Assembly (NCBI RefSeq): GCF_011603255.1
Contig: NZ_JAANCM010000005.1
Coordinates: 186,001-250,000, forward strand
Direction of reading: 5' to 3'
Source of the DNA: Ferranicluibacter rubi
Lineage (GTDB): Bacteria; Pseudomonadota; Alphaproteobacteria; Rhizobiales; Rhizobiaceae
Length of the DNA stretch: 64,000 nt
Below, one piece after another: positions 44,972 to 55,119 of the stretch. The translations under genes were made by a program, and so were the position numbers. The notes beneath the pieces are model-generated. The model saw only the letters and a program-made list of their open reading frames with translations, had not been told where the DNA came from and did not search any database. Numbering within the stretch: position 1 is the first letter of the stretch; each line of letters starts with the position of its first letter.

Positions 44972-45664
44972 ATGCCAGTCATCACATTCGCCAACACCAA
45001 GGGCGGCGCGGGCAAGACCACCGCAGCACTCATTCTCGCAACCGAACTGGCACGCGCCGGTAACCGCGTGACGGTGCTCGACGCCGATCCGCAGCGCTGG
45101 ATTTCGACATGGCATGAGCTCTCGGGCCGCGTTCCGAATATCGATGTCATCTCGGAAATCACGATGGCGTCGATCCAGGGCCACATCATCGAGAACCGTG
45201 GAAATACCGACTATTTCATCATCGACCTCGCCGGCGCGCGCAACAGCCTGCTCGCAACCGCGATCGGCCTTTCCGACCACGTGCTGATCCCCATCCAGGG
45301 CTGTTCCATGGATGCCAAGGGCGGGGCGCAGGTTCTGGAACTGCTCGCCCAGCTGGAGAAGCAGGTCGGCGTGCGCATCGATCATTCCGTTGTGCTGACC
45401 CGGGTCAGCTCGCTGGTAACGACGCGGGCGCTGCAGGTGGTAAAGGTGCTTCTGGCCAGCCGCAACGTGCGCGTTCTGGAAACGCCCATTGTCGAGCGCG
45501 CGGCGTTCCGCGACGTGTTCGATTGCGGCGGCACGCTGCAGACCATGGACCCGGCCCGTGTCAGCAATCTTGACAAGGCGCGGGAGAATGCTCGCGTGTT
45601 TGCCGAGGAGGTCCGCCGCCTCGTTCCGCTCCACGTCACCCGCGCCTTCCGCCGCGCCGCCTGA
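44972..45664 (+). CDS. ParA-family ATPase, orphan
   Basis: 230 residues from the ATG at 44972; the upstream frame to 44885 is unlike the family. The deviant Walker A box KGGAGKTT at residues 10-17, the VLDADPQRW loop and DYFIIDLAG mark a small ParA/MinD-type ATPase. It resembles VirC1-like and other solo ParA proteins of rhizobia. No parB or parS is nearby, so it probably positions a protein cargo or another DNA region rather than partitioning a plasmid. A CtrA-like site upstream suggests cell-cycle control. Confidence 0.87.
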   Translation: MPVITFANTKGGAGKTTAALILATELARAGNRVTVLDADPQRWISTWHELSGRVPNIDVISEITMASIQGHIIENRGNTDYFIIDLAGARNSLLATAIGLSDHVLIPIQGCSMDAKGGAQVLELLAQLEKQVGVRIDHSVVLTRVSSLVTTRALQVVKVLLASRNVRVLETPIVERAAFRDVFDCGGTLQTMDPARVSNLDKARENARVFAEEVRRLVPLHVTRAFRRAA

Positions 45665-45701
45665 TCTGGCTCTCGGGACGGGCCGCTATCGGTGTCGCGT
45701 C

Positions 45702-47003
45702 CTAGAAGCGTCGGTCGATCAGGTGCTTGGCCTGTGCGCCGACATGGTAGAAGGCCGACTTCACCGTACGCAACGGATCAGGTGTGAGCGGCGTTTCGTC
45801 AAGTGGCATTGCATGGGTGCCGCCGGTGATGTGATGGGCGAGCGCCCGGCCGAACACGGTGCCGGGCGCGATGCCGCGGCCATTATAACCGCTGACCGAG
45901 AGAACATCGGGCGCCACCGTGTGCAGGCGGGGCAGGGCGTTGGTGGTCATGCCGATGCGGCCATCCCACCAATATTCGAAATCGACATCGCCGAGCTGCG
46001 GAAAGAGCGCCGTTAGCGAGCGCTTGGCAAAGGCCCGATGCGTGCCCGTCGCCAAGGCATCGAGACGGCCGATGCTGCCGAAGATCAGGCGGTTCTGCTG
46101 GTCCATGCGGAACGAGGTCATCACCATGCCGGTATCCCAGCACCCCTGCCGTTCCGGCAGGATCGTTGCCGCGACATTTGCCGAAAGCGGCTTCGTCGCG
46201 AACTGGAAATAGGGCAGGATCGTCAGCTCCGTCGTCGGCGCGCTCCAGGGCATGCCGTCGACGAGCGTGCCATAGGCATTGGTGGCGAGAACGACTTTTG
46301 GCGCGGTTACGCTACCGGCCGGGGTTTTCAACACCCAATCATTCCCTTGGCGGGTGGCGCCGGTCAGCGGCGTCTCGGTGAAGAGCCGAACGCCGGCTTT
46401 GACAGCCGCATGCGCCAGACCCCGCGCATAGGCCAGAGGCTGGATCGTGCCGGCGCGGCGGTCGAGAAGGCCGCCTGCGAAACCCTCGGCACCCGTCAGC
46501 TGGCGCGCGCGATCCGCATCGAGCACCTCCACCGGCGCGCCGAAGCCAGCCCACTGTGCCTGCCGATCGGTAATGTCGGCAAGACCTTCGGCACCCACGG
46601 CCATATGCAGCGTGCCGTTGCGAACGGCCTCGCACCGGATCTCGTGCCGGGCGATCAGATCGAAGACGAGCGCCGGACCATCGCCGAGCGCATGCAGCAG
46701 GCGCTCGCCGGGCTCCTTACCGAGCGAGGCAATGAGATCGGCCGGCTTCGTCCACATGCCCGCATTGACGAGCCCGACATTGCGTCCCGACCCGCCGAAG
46801 CCGATCATGCGCGCTTCGATGAGGACGACCTTCACGCCCTGTTCCGCAAGGTGCAGCGCGGCCGACAGGCCGGTGAAACCACCGCCGATCACGGCGACAT
46901 CTGCTGTCACATCCGCCTGCAGGGATGCGGTCTGCGGCGGGGGCGGTGCGGTCGCATGCCAGAGATTCGGCCCGATCTTGTAACGCGCGCGTTCATCCGC
47001 CAT
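45702..47003 (-). CDS. FAD-dependent oxidoreductase, PuuB/OrdL/DadA-like
   Basis: 433 residues. The dinucleotide motif VIGGGFTGLSAALHLAEQG, then GGSGRNVGLVNAG, and the C-terminal SGYNGRGIAPGTVFGRALA are typical of gamma-glutamylputrescine oxidase and related DAO-superfamily enzymes. It would oxidise a gamma-glutamylated amine to the aldehyde, releasing ammonia and peroxide. It converges on the ParA gene and lies about 0.9 kb from the alcohol dehydrogenase gene, close enough to belong functionally to the ligase/dehydrogenase cluster, although it is on the other strand. Confidence 0.9.
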   Translation of the reverse strand: MADERARYKIGPNLWHATAPPPPQTASLQADVTADVAVIGGGFTGLSAALHLAEQGVKVVLIEARMIGFGGSGRNVGLVNAGMWTKPADLIASLGKEPGERLLHALGDGPALVFDLIARHEIRCEAVRNGTLHMAVGAEGLADITDRQAQWAGFGAPVEVLDADRARQLTGAEGFAGGLLDRRAGTIQPLAYARGLAHAAVKAGVRLFTETPLTGATRQGNDWVLKTPAGSVTAPKVVLATNAYGTLVDGMPWSAPTTELTILPYFQFATKPLSANVAATILPERQGCWDTGMVMTSFRMDQQNRLIFGSIGRLDALATGTHRAFAKRSLTALFPQLGDVDFEYWWDGRIGMTTNALPRLHTVAPDVLSVSGYNGRGIAPGTVFGRALAHHITGGTHAMPLDETPLTPDPLRTVKSAFYHVGAQAKHLIDRRF

Positions 47004-47233
47004 GCGGCAATCCTTGTCGTATCGCTAGGTCGTTCACCGCAGAGATAACCGATCCCGCTTGCGTTGCGTCATGACAATAGCGGATGACGTGATGAGCCGG
47101 CGCGATCCGGGACGCTAACTGACCGAGGATCACCGCGAGATTTTGCGGGACGGTCGGATTTTCCAGACAATTCCGTTTTCCGAACACCGTCCGGGAGCCC
47201 TTTTTCCCGTCGATGCGGCAGACCGTCGACCGC

Positions 47234-48661
47234 CTATTCGAGGAATTCCACAGTCGTGCCGACGCTCACCATCTTGGCCAGTTCCGTTGCATCCCAGTTG
47301 GTCAGCCGCACACAGCCATGGCTCTGTGTTTTGCCGATCTTCGACGGTTCCGGCGTGCCGTGAATGCCGTAGGTCGGCTTCGACAGCGCGATCCAGACCG
47401 TGCCGACGGGGCCGTTGGGGCCGGGCTGCAGGGTCAGGACCTTGTCGTTTTCGCCCTGCTTGAAATTGATCTTCGGATTGTAGGTATAGCCGGGATTGAG
47501 CGCGATCCGGTCGACCTGCACGGTGCCGGAGGGTGACGGCGTATCCGACGAGCCGATCGTCGCGGGATAGGCCGCAATCAGCGCGCCCGCCTCGTCATAG
47601 GCGAACACCTGCTTGCGCGCCTTGTCGGCGACGACGCGTGTGACCTTGCCCGTCTTCGGTTCGCCTGGATTTATGACCTTGATGATCGTTCCGGGAATCG
47701 TGAAATCGACCCCGGGGTTCAGTTCGCGCAGATAGGCCTCGTCCATATGGAAGCGCTCGCCGAGCATTTCCGTCGTCGAGGTGAAGGACATGTGCGGAAG
47801 CAGAGCCTTGTGGGCGTAGTCTTCCGGAATCTCCGCGACATAAGGCCCTGCCGCATCCGCCGCCGTGATGGTGTAGCTGGTGATCGCGAGCCCGCCGCTG
47901 AGGCGCAGGCGCTCCAGCGTGTCTTCCGTATTGTTCGGATCGAGCGTTTCCCCCGTCGCCTGCTGCCAGGCTTCGATGGCCTTGGTGACGTTCGAGCCGT
48001 TCTTGCCGTCGATCACACCGGGAGAGAAGCCTTCCCGATCGAGGAAGACCTGCAATGCGGTGATTTCCGCGCTGGACTTGCTGGTGATCGCTGCCGCACG
48101 GGGCAGGGTGGTGCCTTGCGATGCCGTCGGCTGTTCCGGCGGCAGTGCGGCCATGTCGTTTTCGTCTTGCGGAGCGTCCTGGCCTGCGGTCGGAAGATCG
48201 CCCCGCTCGACGCCCGGCGGCACGAAGTTGCGGTAATCCGGCACGCCATTCGCGCCACCGCGCTGCCGAATATAAGGACGTTCGCCATAGGCCTCGTTTC
48301 CGAAGGTCCTGTCGCGGGAGGGCTGGCCGCCGAAAGCTTCGTCGCCATAGGGTTCCGCGCCGTAAGGATCCGGCGGCGGGCGGCGGCGGCCTTCGTTTGC
48401 GGCACGCGATCCCATGACCGTTGCAACGATGTTGCCCCAGTTATCGACCAGCACCGTGCGGCCGCGCGCATCGCGCATCACCCGCACGTCGCCGTTCTCG
48501 GGCACATAGTCGAGAATATCGCCTTGCGGCGTCACCAGAACCTGATCTGGAGACAGCGCGATGCGGGACTGCGCCGCAGCCGGTGTGGAAACCGGCATGA
48601 GGCCGGCCGCCACGAGGGCGGCCATGAGGAAAGAAGGGATACGTCTCGGAGCGATGGTCAC
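47234..48661 (-). CDS. L,D-transpeptidase with peptidoglycan-binding domain
   Basis: 475 residues. A Sec signal (FLMAALVAAGLMPVSTPAAAQ) is followed by a low-complexity linker rich in Pro, Tyr, Gly and Arg (about 85-170), a peptidoglycan-binding-like helical domain (about 200-250, LQVFLDREGFSPGVIDGK), a LysM-like segment (FHMDEAYLRELNPG) and the YkuD catalytic domain. The active site has YGIHGTP and SHGCVRLTN with the nucleophilic cysteine. It makes 3-3 cross-links or links proteins to peptidoglycan in the periplasm. Rhizobiales rely heavily on such enzymes for polar growth. Confidence 0.93.
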   Translation of the reverse strand: MTIAPRRIPSFLMAALVAAGLMPVSTPAAAQSRIALSPDQVLVTPQGDILDYVPENGDVRVMRDARGRTVLVDNWGNIVATVMGSRAANEGRRRPPPDPYGAEPYGDEAFGGQPSRDRTFGNEAYGERPYIRQRGGANGVPDYRNFVPPGVERGDLPTAGQDAPQDENDMAALPPEQPTASQGTTLPRAAAITSKSSAEITALQVFLDREGFSPGVIDGKNGSNVTKAIEAWQQATGETLDPNNTEDTLERLRLSGGLAITSYTITAADAAGPYVAEIPEDYAHKALLPHMSFTSTTEMLGERFHMDEAYLRELNPGVDFTIPGTIIKVINPGEPKTGKVTRVVADKARKQVFAYDEAGALIAAYPATIGSSDTPSPSGTVQVDRIALNPGYTYNPKINFKQGENDKVLTLQPGPNGPVGTVWIALSKPTYGIHGTPEPSKIGKTQSHGCVRLTNWDATELAKMVSVGTTVEFLE

Positions 48662-48822
48662 GACAAGAACCTGTTGATGGGCGGGCCGACCCGCGAGCTA
48701 CAAGCGGAATGGGACGTTAATATGAAAAGACTGAATTCAACGTTAAAGAACTGCTAACCATATGCCGGGCAAGACGGCCAACGGCAAGAGAGACGCTTCG
48801 AGCGTTCCGAAGAGGTGACGAT

Positions 48823-49668
48823 ATGCGCATGGACGGAAGCCACGACGGGAAAATCGTGACGCTGCTTCTCGATCCCGCATCGGCCATGGATGTCGCGGCG
48901 CTGGTGGTCGATGGTATCGATCTCTCGCCGGGCCACGCCATCCCCTCTGACGGCGATCCGCGCATCGACCAAGCGCTGAAAGGCTTTCTCTTCACCTGCG
49001 GTCCCGACCATATCCGGCACCCCGAGCCGACGGCGAACGGCGGACGCTATCCGTTGCATGGCTCCCTGTCCGGCACGCAGGTGCCGACGGAAACGCTGAC
49101 CGCGACGGAGAGCATGTGCGTTGCGATCGTCGATATCCGTCTCGCCGATGGCGGCAGCGCGCGACTGACGCGCAGATGGTCGATGACGCAAGGGGCCGTT
49201 CATCTCGAGGATCGAATCGAAAACATCGGCGGGGCGGCGTTCCCGCCCATGTGGATGTATCATCTGAACATCGCCGGTCGGTTTTTTGACGACAACACCC
49301 GCATCCGGGGAGACATGATTCCAGATGGGTCGCAGGGCTGGCGATTCGGGGATGACGAGAGCGCGCATGTGCTTTTTCCGGCGGTCGCTGATGATGGCTG
49401 GGCGAGGGTCGGCATCGGGCCGTTCCCGGCGCTGAGACATCGCATCCTTGAGGTCCGGTTCAAGACCGACGGCCTGCCGTTCCTGCAGATGTGGCGCTGC
49501 CAGCGCGGTGACGCCGATGTGGTCAGCATCGAGCCGGCATCGCACAGGATCGCCAAGCGTTCGGCGCTTTCCGAAAGCGGTGCGTTGTCCATGCTCATGC
49601 CGGGTGAGGCGATTGCCTATGAACTGATGTTCGGCCTCATTGATGACGCTTCGTCCGGCAAGGTGTGA
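48823..49668 (+). CDS. DUF4432/aldose-1-epimerase-like protein
   Basis: 281 residues, a galactose-mutarotase-like beta-sandwich. Features are GGRYPLHGSLSGTQV near residue 73-87, DRIENIGGAAFPPMWMYHLNI with the family histidine, and LPFLQMWRCQRGDADVVSIEPASHR. Members of this group bind sugars; whether this one catalyses anomer exchange is not shown. No export signal is present. It is divergent from the L,D-transpeptidase gene and not obviously part of an operon. Confidence 0.8.
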   Translation: MRMDGSHDGKIVTLLLDPASAMDVAALVVDGIDLSPGHAIPSDGDPRIDQALKGFLFTCGPDHIRHPEPTANGGRYPLHGSLSGTQVPTETLTATESMCVAIVDIRLADGGSARLTRRWSMTQGAVHLEDRIENIGGAAFPPMWMYHLNIAGRFFDDNTRIRGDMIPDGSQGWRFGDDESAHVLFPAVADDGWARVGIGPFPALRHRILEVRFKTDGLPFLQMWRCQRGDADVVSIEPASHRIAKRSALSESGALSMLMPGEAIAYELMFGLIDDASSGKV

Positions 49669-49744
49669 TTGACGTGCGCGGCAAAGGCGTCCTACATCTT
49701 CTTCAACGAAGGTTGCGGCACGCCGCGCGCCGAGGAGAACTTGC

Positions 49745-50086
49745 ATGGACGACATCCGCCCGATCAACGATGAATATTCTGTAACCGGCCAGATAACGGC
49801 CGCCGATCTCGACCAGATCAAGGCCTTGGGCTTCAAGTCGATCGTCTGCCACCGGCCCGATCACGAACAGCCCGGCCAGCCGGATTTTGCCGAGATCGAA
49901 CAGCGCGCGCATGCGCTGGGCATCGAAACGATGCACATCCCGGTCGGCCCTGCCGGCGTTACCGCTGACGCTGTTCACAAGATGGTCGATGCGCTCGATA
50001 CGTTCCAGCGCCCCATTCTCGGCTACTGCCGCTCCGGCGCGCGCTCGACCGCGGTTTACCAGCAGACGCAGCATATTCGCGGCTAA
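49745..50086 (+). CDS. TIGR01244/DUF442 phosphatase-like protein
   Basis: 113 residues. The fold is that of dual-specificity phosphatases; the signature loop GYCRSGARS is a C-x5-R active site, and FKSIVCHRPDHEQPGQPDF is typical of the DUF442 group. In related bacteria this domain is found alone or fused to Blh-type persulfide dioxygenases or SQR, so a role in sulfur transfer or sulfide handling is possible. It stands alone here; GAGGAG precedes the start. Confidence 0.85.
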   Translation: MDDIRPINDEYSVTGQITAADLDQIKALGFKSIVCHRPDHEQPGQPDFAEIEQRAHALGIETMHIPVGPAGVTADAVHKMVDALDTFQRPILGYCRSGARSTAVYQQTQHIRG

Positions 50087-50175
50087 GGTTGCTGGATGAT
50101 TTTATCCTTAGACCGATTCCGGCTTAAGGAATTCTGCAGCGGGCGACGGGGGGCCTCCGGTGCCCCGCAACGTCC

Positions 50176-51126
50176 TCACGCAGCTGATGACTCGTCCCTT
50201 TTTTCAACGACACGCAGGCACCAGGCTGAAAAGTCGTCGATCGCCTGCTCCCTGATTGTGTCGTTCAGCGTCTCATGGCGCGCGCCCGGGTAAATGGTCG
50301 CCGTGACCTCTCGCAGCCCTGCTGTTTTCATCCGGGCCTGCAGCCACTGCATGGCCTTGCCCTTCTCTGTGGCCGGATCTTCTCCGCCGCCGACAAGGTT
50401 GATCGACATGCCGGGCGGCAACTGGCGGAGGCGGTCAGGCTGGGCGCCCGCGTAGCTCATGCGAAACAGGTCGATCCAGAGCGAAACCGTGACGTCGAAT
50501 CCACAAAGCGGGTCGGCGATATAGCGATCGACCTCTGCCGGGTCGTGCGAAAGCCAGTCCAGATCCGTTCTACGCGCCGGTATCGTCCGCGCCCACGTTC
50601 CAAACGAGAGGCGGTCCACGAGCGGGCTCGGAACGTCCGAGCCTTTTAACATGCGCTCGATGGCCAGCAATCCCTGCCCGAACCGGCCGGCGAGGCCCGG
50701 GTTGAAGTTGGCGTTCCAGACGGCGAGGCAGTCATAGAGCCCGGGCTCTGCTTCGGCTGCATTCAATGCGATCAGGCCCCCCATCGAGTGCCCGAAAAGG
50801 ATGACGGGAAGACCGGGATGACGTGAAACCGCATGGTTCCTGACGGCGGCAACATCCGCCAGAACCGCGCCGATCCCGTCATCGGGCGCAAATCTCCCCT
50901 GCAGGTGCGCAGCACTTCGCGTGGCGCCATGCCCGCGATGATCGTGCGTGTAGACCGCAAAGCCACGCGCCGCCATGGCCGCCGCGAAACTCTCGTACCG
51001 CCGAGCATGCTCTGCGAGACCATGGTTGATCAGAAGCACGCCGCGCGTCCCGCTGCTTGCAGCCATGTGGTAGAGCGCAAGATCCGCCCCGGACGGACTT
51101 GCGAGCCGACCCTCCTCGAATGCCAC
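50176..51126 (-). CDS. Alpha/beta hydrolase, monoacylglycerol-lipase/PldB-like
   Basis: 316 residues from a GTG at 51126, which has GGGGAGG eight bases upstream; the in-frame ATG at 51201 has no ribosome site. The nucleophile elbow is FGHSMGG, the oxyanion region INHGLAEHARRY, and the catalytic His is in YPGARHETLND. The sequence matches the serine aminopeptidase S33/lysophospholipase group. It likely cleaves an acylglycerol or lysophospholipid in the cytoplasm. Transcribed alone, towards the DUF442 gene. Confidence 0.88.
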   Translation of the reverse strand: MAFEEGRLASPSGADLALYHMAASSGTRGVLLINHGLAEHARRYESFAAAMAARGFAVYTHDHRGHGATRSAAHLQGRFAPDDGIGAVLADVAAVRNHAVSRHPGLPVILFGHSMGGLIALNAAEAEPGLYDCLAVWNANFNPGLAGRFGQGLLAIERMLKGSDVPSPLVDRLSFGTWARTIPARRTDLDWLSHDPAEVDRYIADPLCGFDVTVSLWIDLFRMSYAGAQPDRLRQLPPGMSINLVGGGEDPATEKGKAMQWLQARMKTAGLREVTATIYPGARHETLNDTIREQAIDDFSAWCLRVVEKRDESSAA

Positions 51127-51288
51127 TGTCACCACCTCCCCAAGCCGTCCCAGACCGCCACTATCCCGCCCGGAAACGGGTTCTGTCAATATGAGGATCA
51201 TCTAAAAAATTCGCCACCGTACATAAATCGTGCTTGCGTTATTCCTGTTTTAGTCCTCTATTGATCATGGTTTGTTCTGGAGGTTGAG

Positions 51289-52341
51289 ATGACGTCAACA
51301 TATATGGAAATGATGGTGATCGCTCTGAAGCGAGGGCTGCGCACCTTTCGTCCGGTGCTGGTATCCTGCGCCATCATCACGGCAAGTTGCGCTGCGTATG
51401 ATGTGCATGCCGCGGAGTTGGCTGCTCCTCAAGCGGCCATCGGACGGAATACGCCCCATCTTGCCGACAGCGCATCTCCTATCGGGGTATCCGGGATCCT
51501 TCCCAGCGCGACGCCAGCTCTCCCCGTTGCAGCGGAGACCTCACCGCCAACATTTGTTCGGATACAGCCTGATCCCTCCGTCACGCAGAAGGGCGAGACA
51601 CGTCAGTCGGCGCCCGGCAAAACCGGCTTCGTCCTCGGTCTCAGCTGGCTACCCGCCTTTTGCGAAACCAGAGCGAAGCGGCCTGAATGCGTTGGGCAAA
51701 GTACCGAGCGCGCGGACGGGACGCAACTGACACTCGCGGGGCTCTGGCCGGTCCGCAACAGCTTCTGCAAGGTCTCCGAGGCGCTACAGGCCGAGGATCG
51801 CAAGCGCGACTGGTTAGCCTTGCCGGCCGTACCACTGTCGGCGGATGTCGCGACCAAGCTTGCCGCTTCCATGCCGGGTACGGCCTCGGGCCTCGACCGT
51901 CATACATGGCTGCGCAGCGGCACCTGCCAGGTTCTCGATCCCGATGCGTATTTTTCCCTGCAGATCCGCTTGCTGGAGGCGGTCAACACGTCGGTTGTCG
52001 GCGCGCTGTTTCGAAGCCGGATTGGCAGCGACATCACCGAGGCCGAGGTTAAGGCGGCGTTCGATCAGAGTTTTGCGGCCGGAGCCGGGGATCGTATTCG
52101 TCTCCAGTGCCGGCAGGTCGGTGACCGTATGCTGGTCACGGGGCTGACGATCGGTCTCTCCGCGACGATGGAAGAGACGTCGGATCTTGGGGCCCTGATC
52201 CATGCGGCGGCGCCGACGCGTTCGCGCTGCAGTGGTGGCGTGGTGGATGCAGCCGGCCGGGTTCGTCCCGAACGTCAGGCCGTTGCTGGGCAAATGGCGC
52301 CCGGGGCGAGCGGGGCTGCCAAGCTGGTTGACGTTCGCTAG
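51289..52341 (+). CDS. Exported RNase T2 homologue with lost catalytic residues
   Basis: 350 residues; GGAGG five bases before the ATG. A basic N-terminus and hydrophobic segment (VLVSCAIITASCAAYDVHAAE) suggest export. A variable linker (about 45-112) precedes an RNase T2-like domain beginning GFVLGLSWLPAFCE. The first catalytic box, normally HGLWP, is AGLWP with Ala150. The second, normally HEWxKHGTC, is HTWLRSGTC: His205 is kept, but the Glu is Thr206 and the second His is Ser210. Cysteines in FCE, PEC, SFC, GTC, LQC and SRC are kept, so the fold is likely intact. It should not cleave RNA by the usual mechanism; a binding or inhibitory role is inferred. Confidence 0.75.
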   Translation: MTSTYMEMMVIALKRGLRTFRPVLVSCAIITASCAAYDVHAAELAAPQAAIGRNTPHLADSASPIGVSGILPSATPALPVAAETSPPTFVRIQPDPSVTQKGETRQSAPGKTGFVLGLSWLPAFCETRAKRPECVGQSTERADGTQLTLAGLWPVRNSFCKVSEALQAEDRKRDWLALPAVPLSADVATKLAASMPGTASGLDRHTWLRSGTCQVLDPDAYFSLQIRLLEAVNTSVVGALFRSRIGSDITEAEVKAAFDQSFAAGAGDRIRLQCRQVGDRMLVTGLTIGLSATMEETSDLGALIHAAAPTRSRCSGGVVDAAGRVRPERQAVAGQMAPGASGAAKLVDVR

Positions 52342-52492
52342 CGATGGCGCCCGGCGGCGGCCTCTGGCGCACGTCGGGCACGCGCTTCCGAAGGGCATGC
52401 GGGTGGAAATGACGGCGAGCGTCATTGCTCCCCCGGCGCAATTCGCCTACATAGCGGGCCAAATTCCAATTCCCGCGGAGCATTGATCGAGC

Positions 52493-54142
<1,650 letters not shown>

Positions 54143-54449
54143 GTGCTGGCTCGGTCGGATCGCTTTGAGCGTGCCGTTTCTTCGGGAGCGGCACGCCGAC
54201 AGTTGTCGAGTGTGTCGATTGCACGCGAGATAAGGCGTGACTCAGGCCAGACGTCATGTGCCTCTGGGTAAAGCTCATGCGTTGGATGTGAAGCACGGTG
54301 GTGACCTCGTAGGCGTATCGTTTGCATTGCGAGTGTTATTCGGCCTGTACCGCACGAATCTTCGATTGGAAACGATTTCAGGATAAACTTGCGCCAGTTG
54401 TAGAGTGTCGCGGCGTCCCTGAGCGCGTTATATATGACGCAGCAGCACT
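54143..54449. other. Intergenic region after ettA (307 bp)
   Basis: It contains the hairpin GCGTGCCG / CGGCACGC (54169-54176 and 54189-54196), a likely terminator for ettA, and a stretch less GC-biased than its surroundings. Short frames cross it, but none has a credible start or coding bias. Confidence 0.45.
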
Positions 54450-54965
54450 TTAGGGCGTGGGCCTCAAGCTCTGAATGTGGGTCGAAACTTGTCTTGCCAG
54501 TGCATCCGGGTGGGAAATCGCTGTGTCCAAGGTCAGATCGGGTGGCACGTCCCATGGCTCGTAGCGATGTGTCACGATCCGATCCCATGATGGTTTGACC
54601 AGGCCGATGACATCGCTTTGACGGGTTTCAGCGCGCCTCCGGTGTTCGTCGAGATCGCTGCAGATCAGGGCTACGTCGAGTGCCATTGTGCCTGTCTCTG
54701 CCGCAACGGACCGCCATGCCTTTCTGGATGCTTCGACCGGATTGACGCAATCGGCGACGACAATGTGGCCAAGACGAAGGTTGTCGGCGGCAATAGCTTG
54801 GGCGACGACATATCCGAGCGGACTATCTTCCTTATGACGGTGGTCGGAGTGGAGAGCATGCTCGATCGTGTCGATGCGGAGATGGACGGCGTGCAAATGG
54901 CGGCAAACGCGGGTTGCGATCGTCGTCTTTCCGATTCCTGGCAAACCTGAGAAAACGATAAGCAT
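54450..54965 (-). CDS. P-loop kinase-like ATPase
   Basis: 171 residues from the ATG at 54965 (a GTG at 54971 is possible). Walker A is FSGLPGIGKTTIA; LRIDTIEHAL and VVADCVNPVEASRKAWRSVA are typical of the AAA_33/zeta-toxin-like small-molecule kinases, and DLDEHRRRAETR gives the lid arginines. Such proteins phosphorylate sugars, antibiotics or nucleotides, and the acceptor cannot be predicted. Codon use is less biased than in neighbours, which may mean recent acquisition. Confidence 0.78.
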   Translation of the reverse strand: MLIVFSGLPGIGKTTIATRVCRHLHAVHLRIDTIEHALHSDHRHKEDSPLGYVVAQAIAADNLRLGHIVVADCVNPVEASRKAWRSVAAETGTMALDVALICSDLDEHRRRAETRQSDVIGLVKPSWDRIVTHRYEPWDVPPDLTLDTAISHPDALARQVSTHIQSLRPTP

Positions 54966-55083
54966 CGACACACCACGTGCTTTGGAGCCGGTTGGACAAC
55001 GTTAGTATCCTACGTTTCATGACCGTCCTGTCCATGACGGATATCGTCAAGCCCGTCTTTCCGCTTGCAGGCCTCCCATTTAT

Positions 55084-55105
55084 CACATAAACATATCTTT
55101 ATGTG
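55084..55105. promoter_or_regulatory. Candidate ArsR-family operator
   Basis: CACATAAA and TTTATGTG are perfect complements around CATATC, 14 bp before the start of the ArsR-methyltransferase gene. ArsR-type repressors bind such AT-rich palindromes, so autoregulation of this gene and metF is likely. Confidence 0.7.
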
Positions 55106-55119
55106 TTGATGGGAAGAGC

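Noticed and set aside
48743-48758. CtrA-like site TTAA-N7-CTAAC upstream of the L,D-transpeptidase gene
   Set aside because: The second half departs from TTAAC and nothing else supports it.
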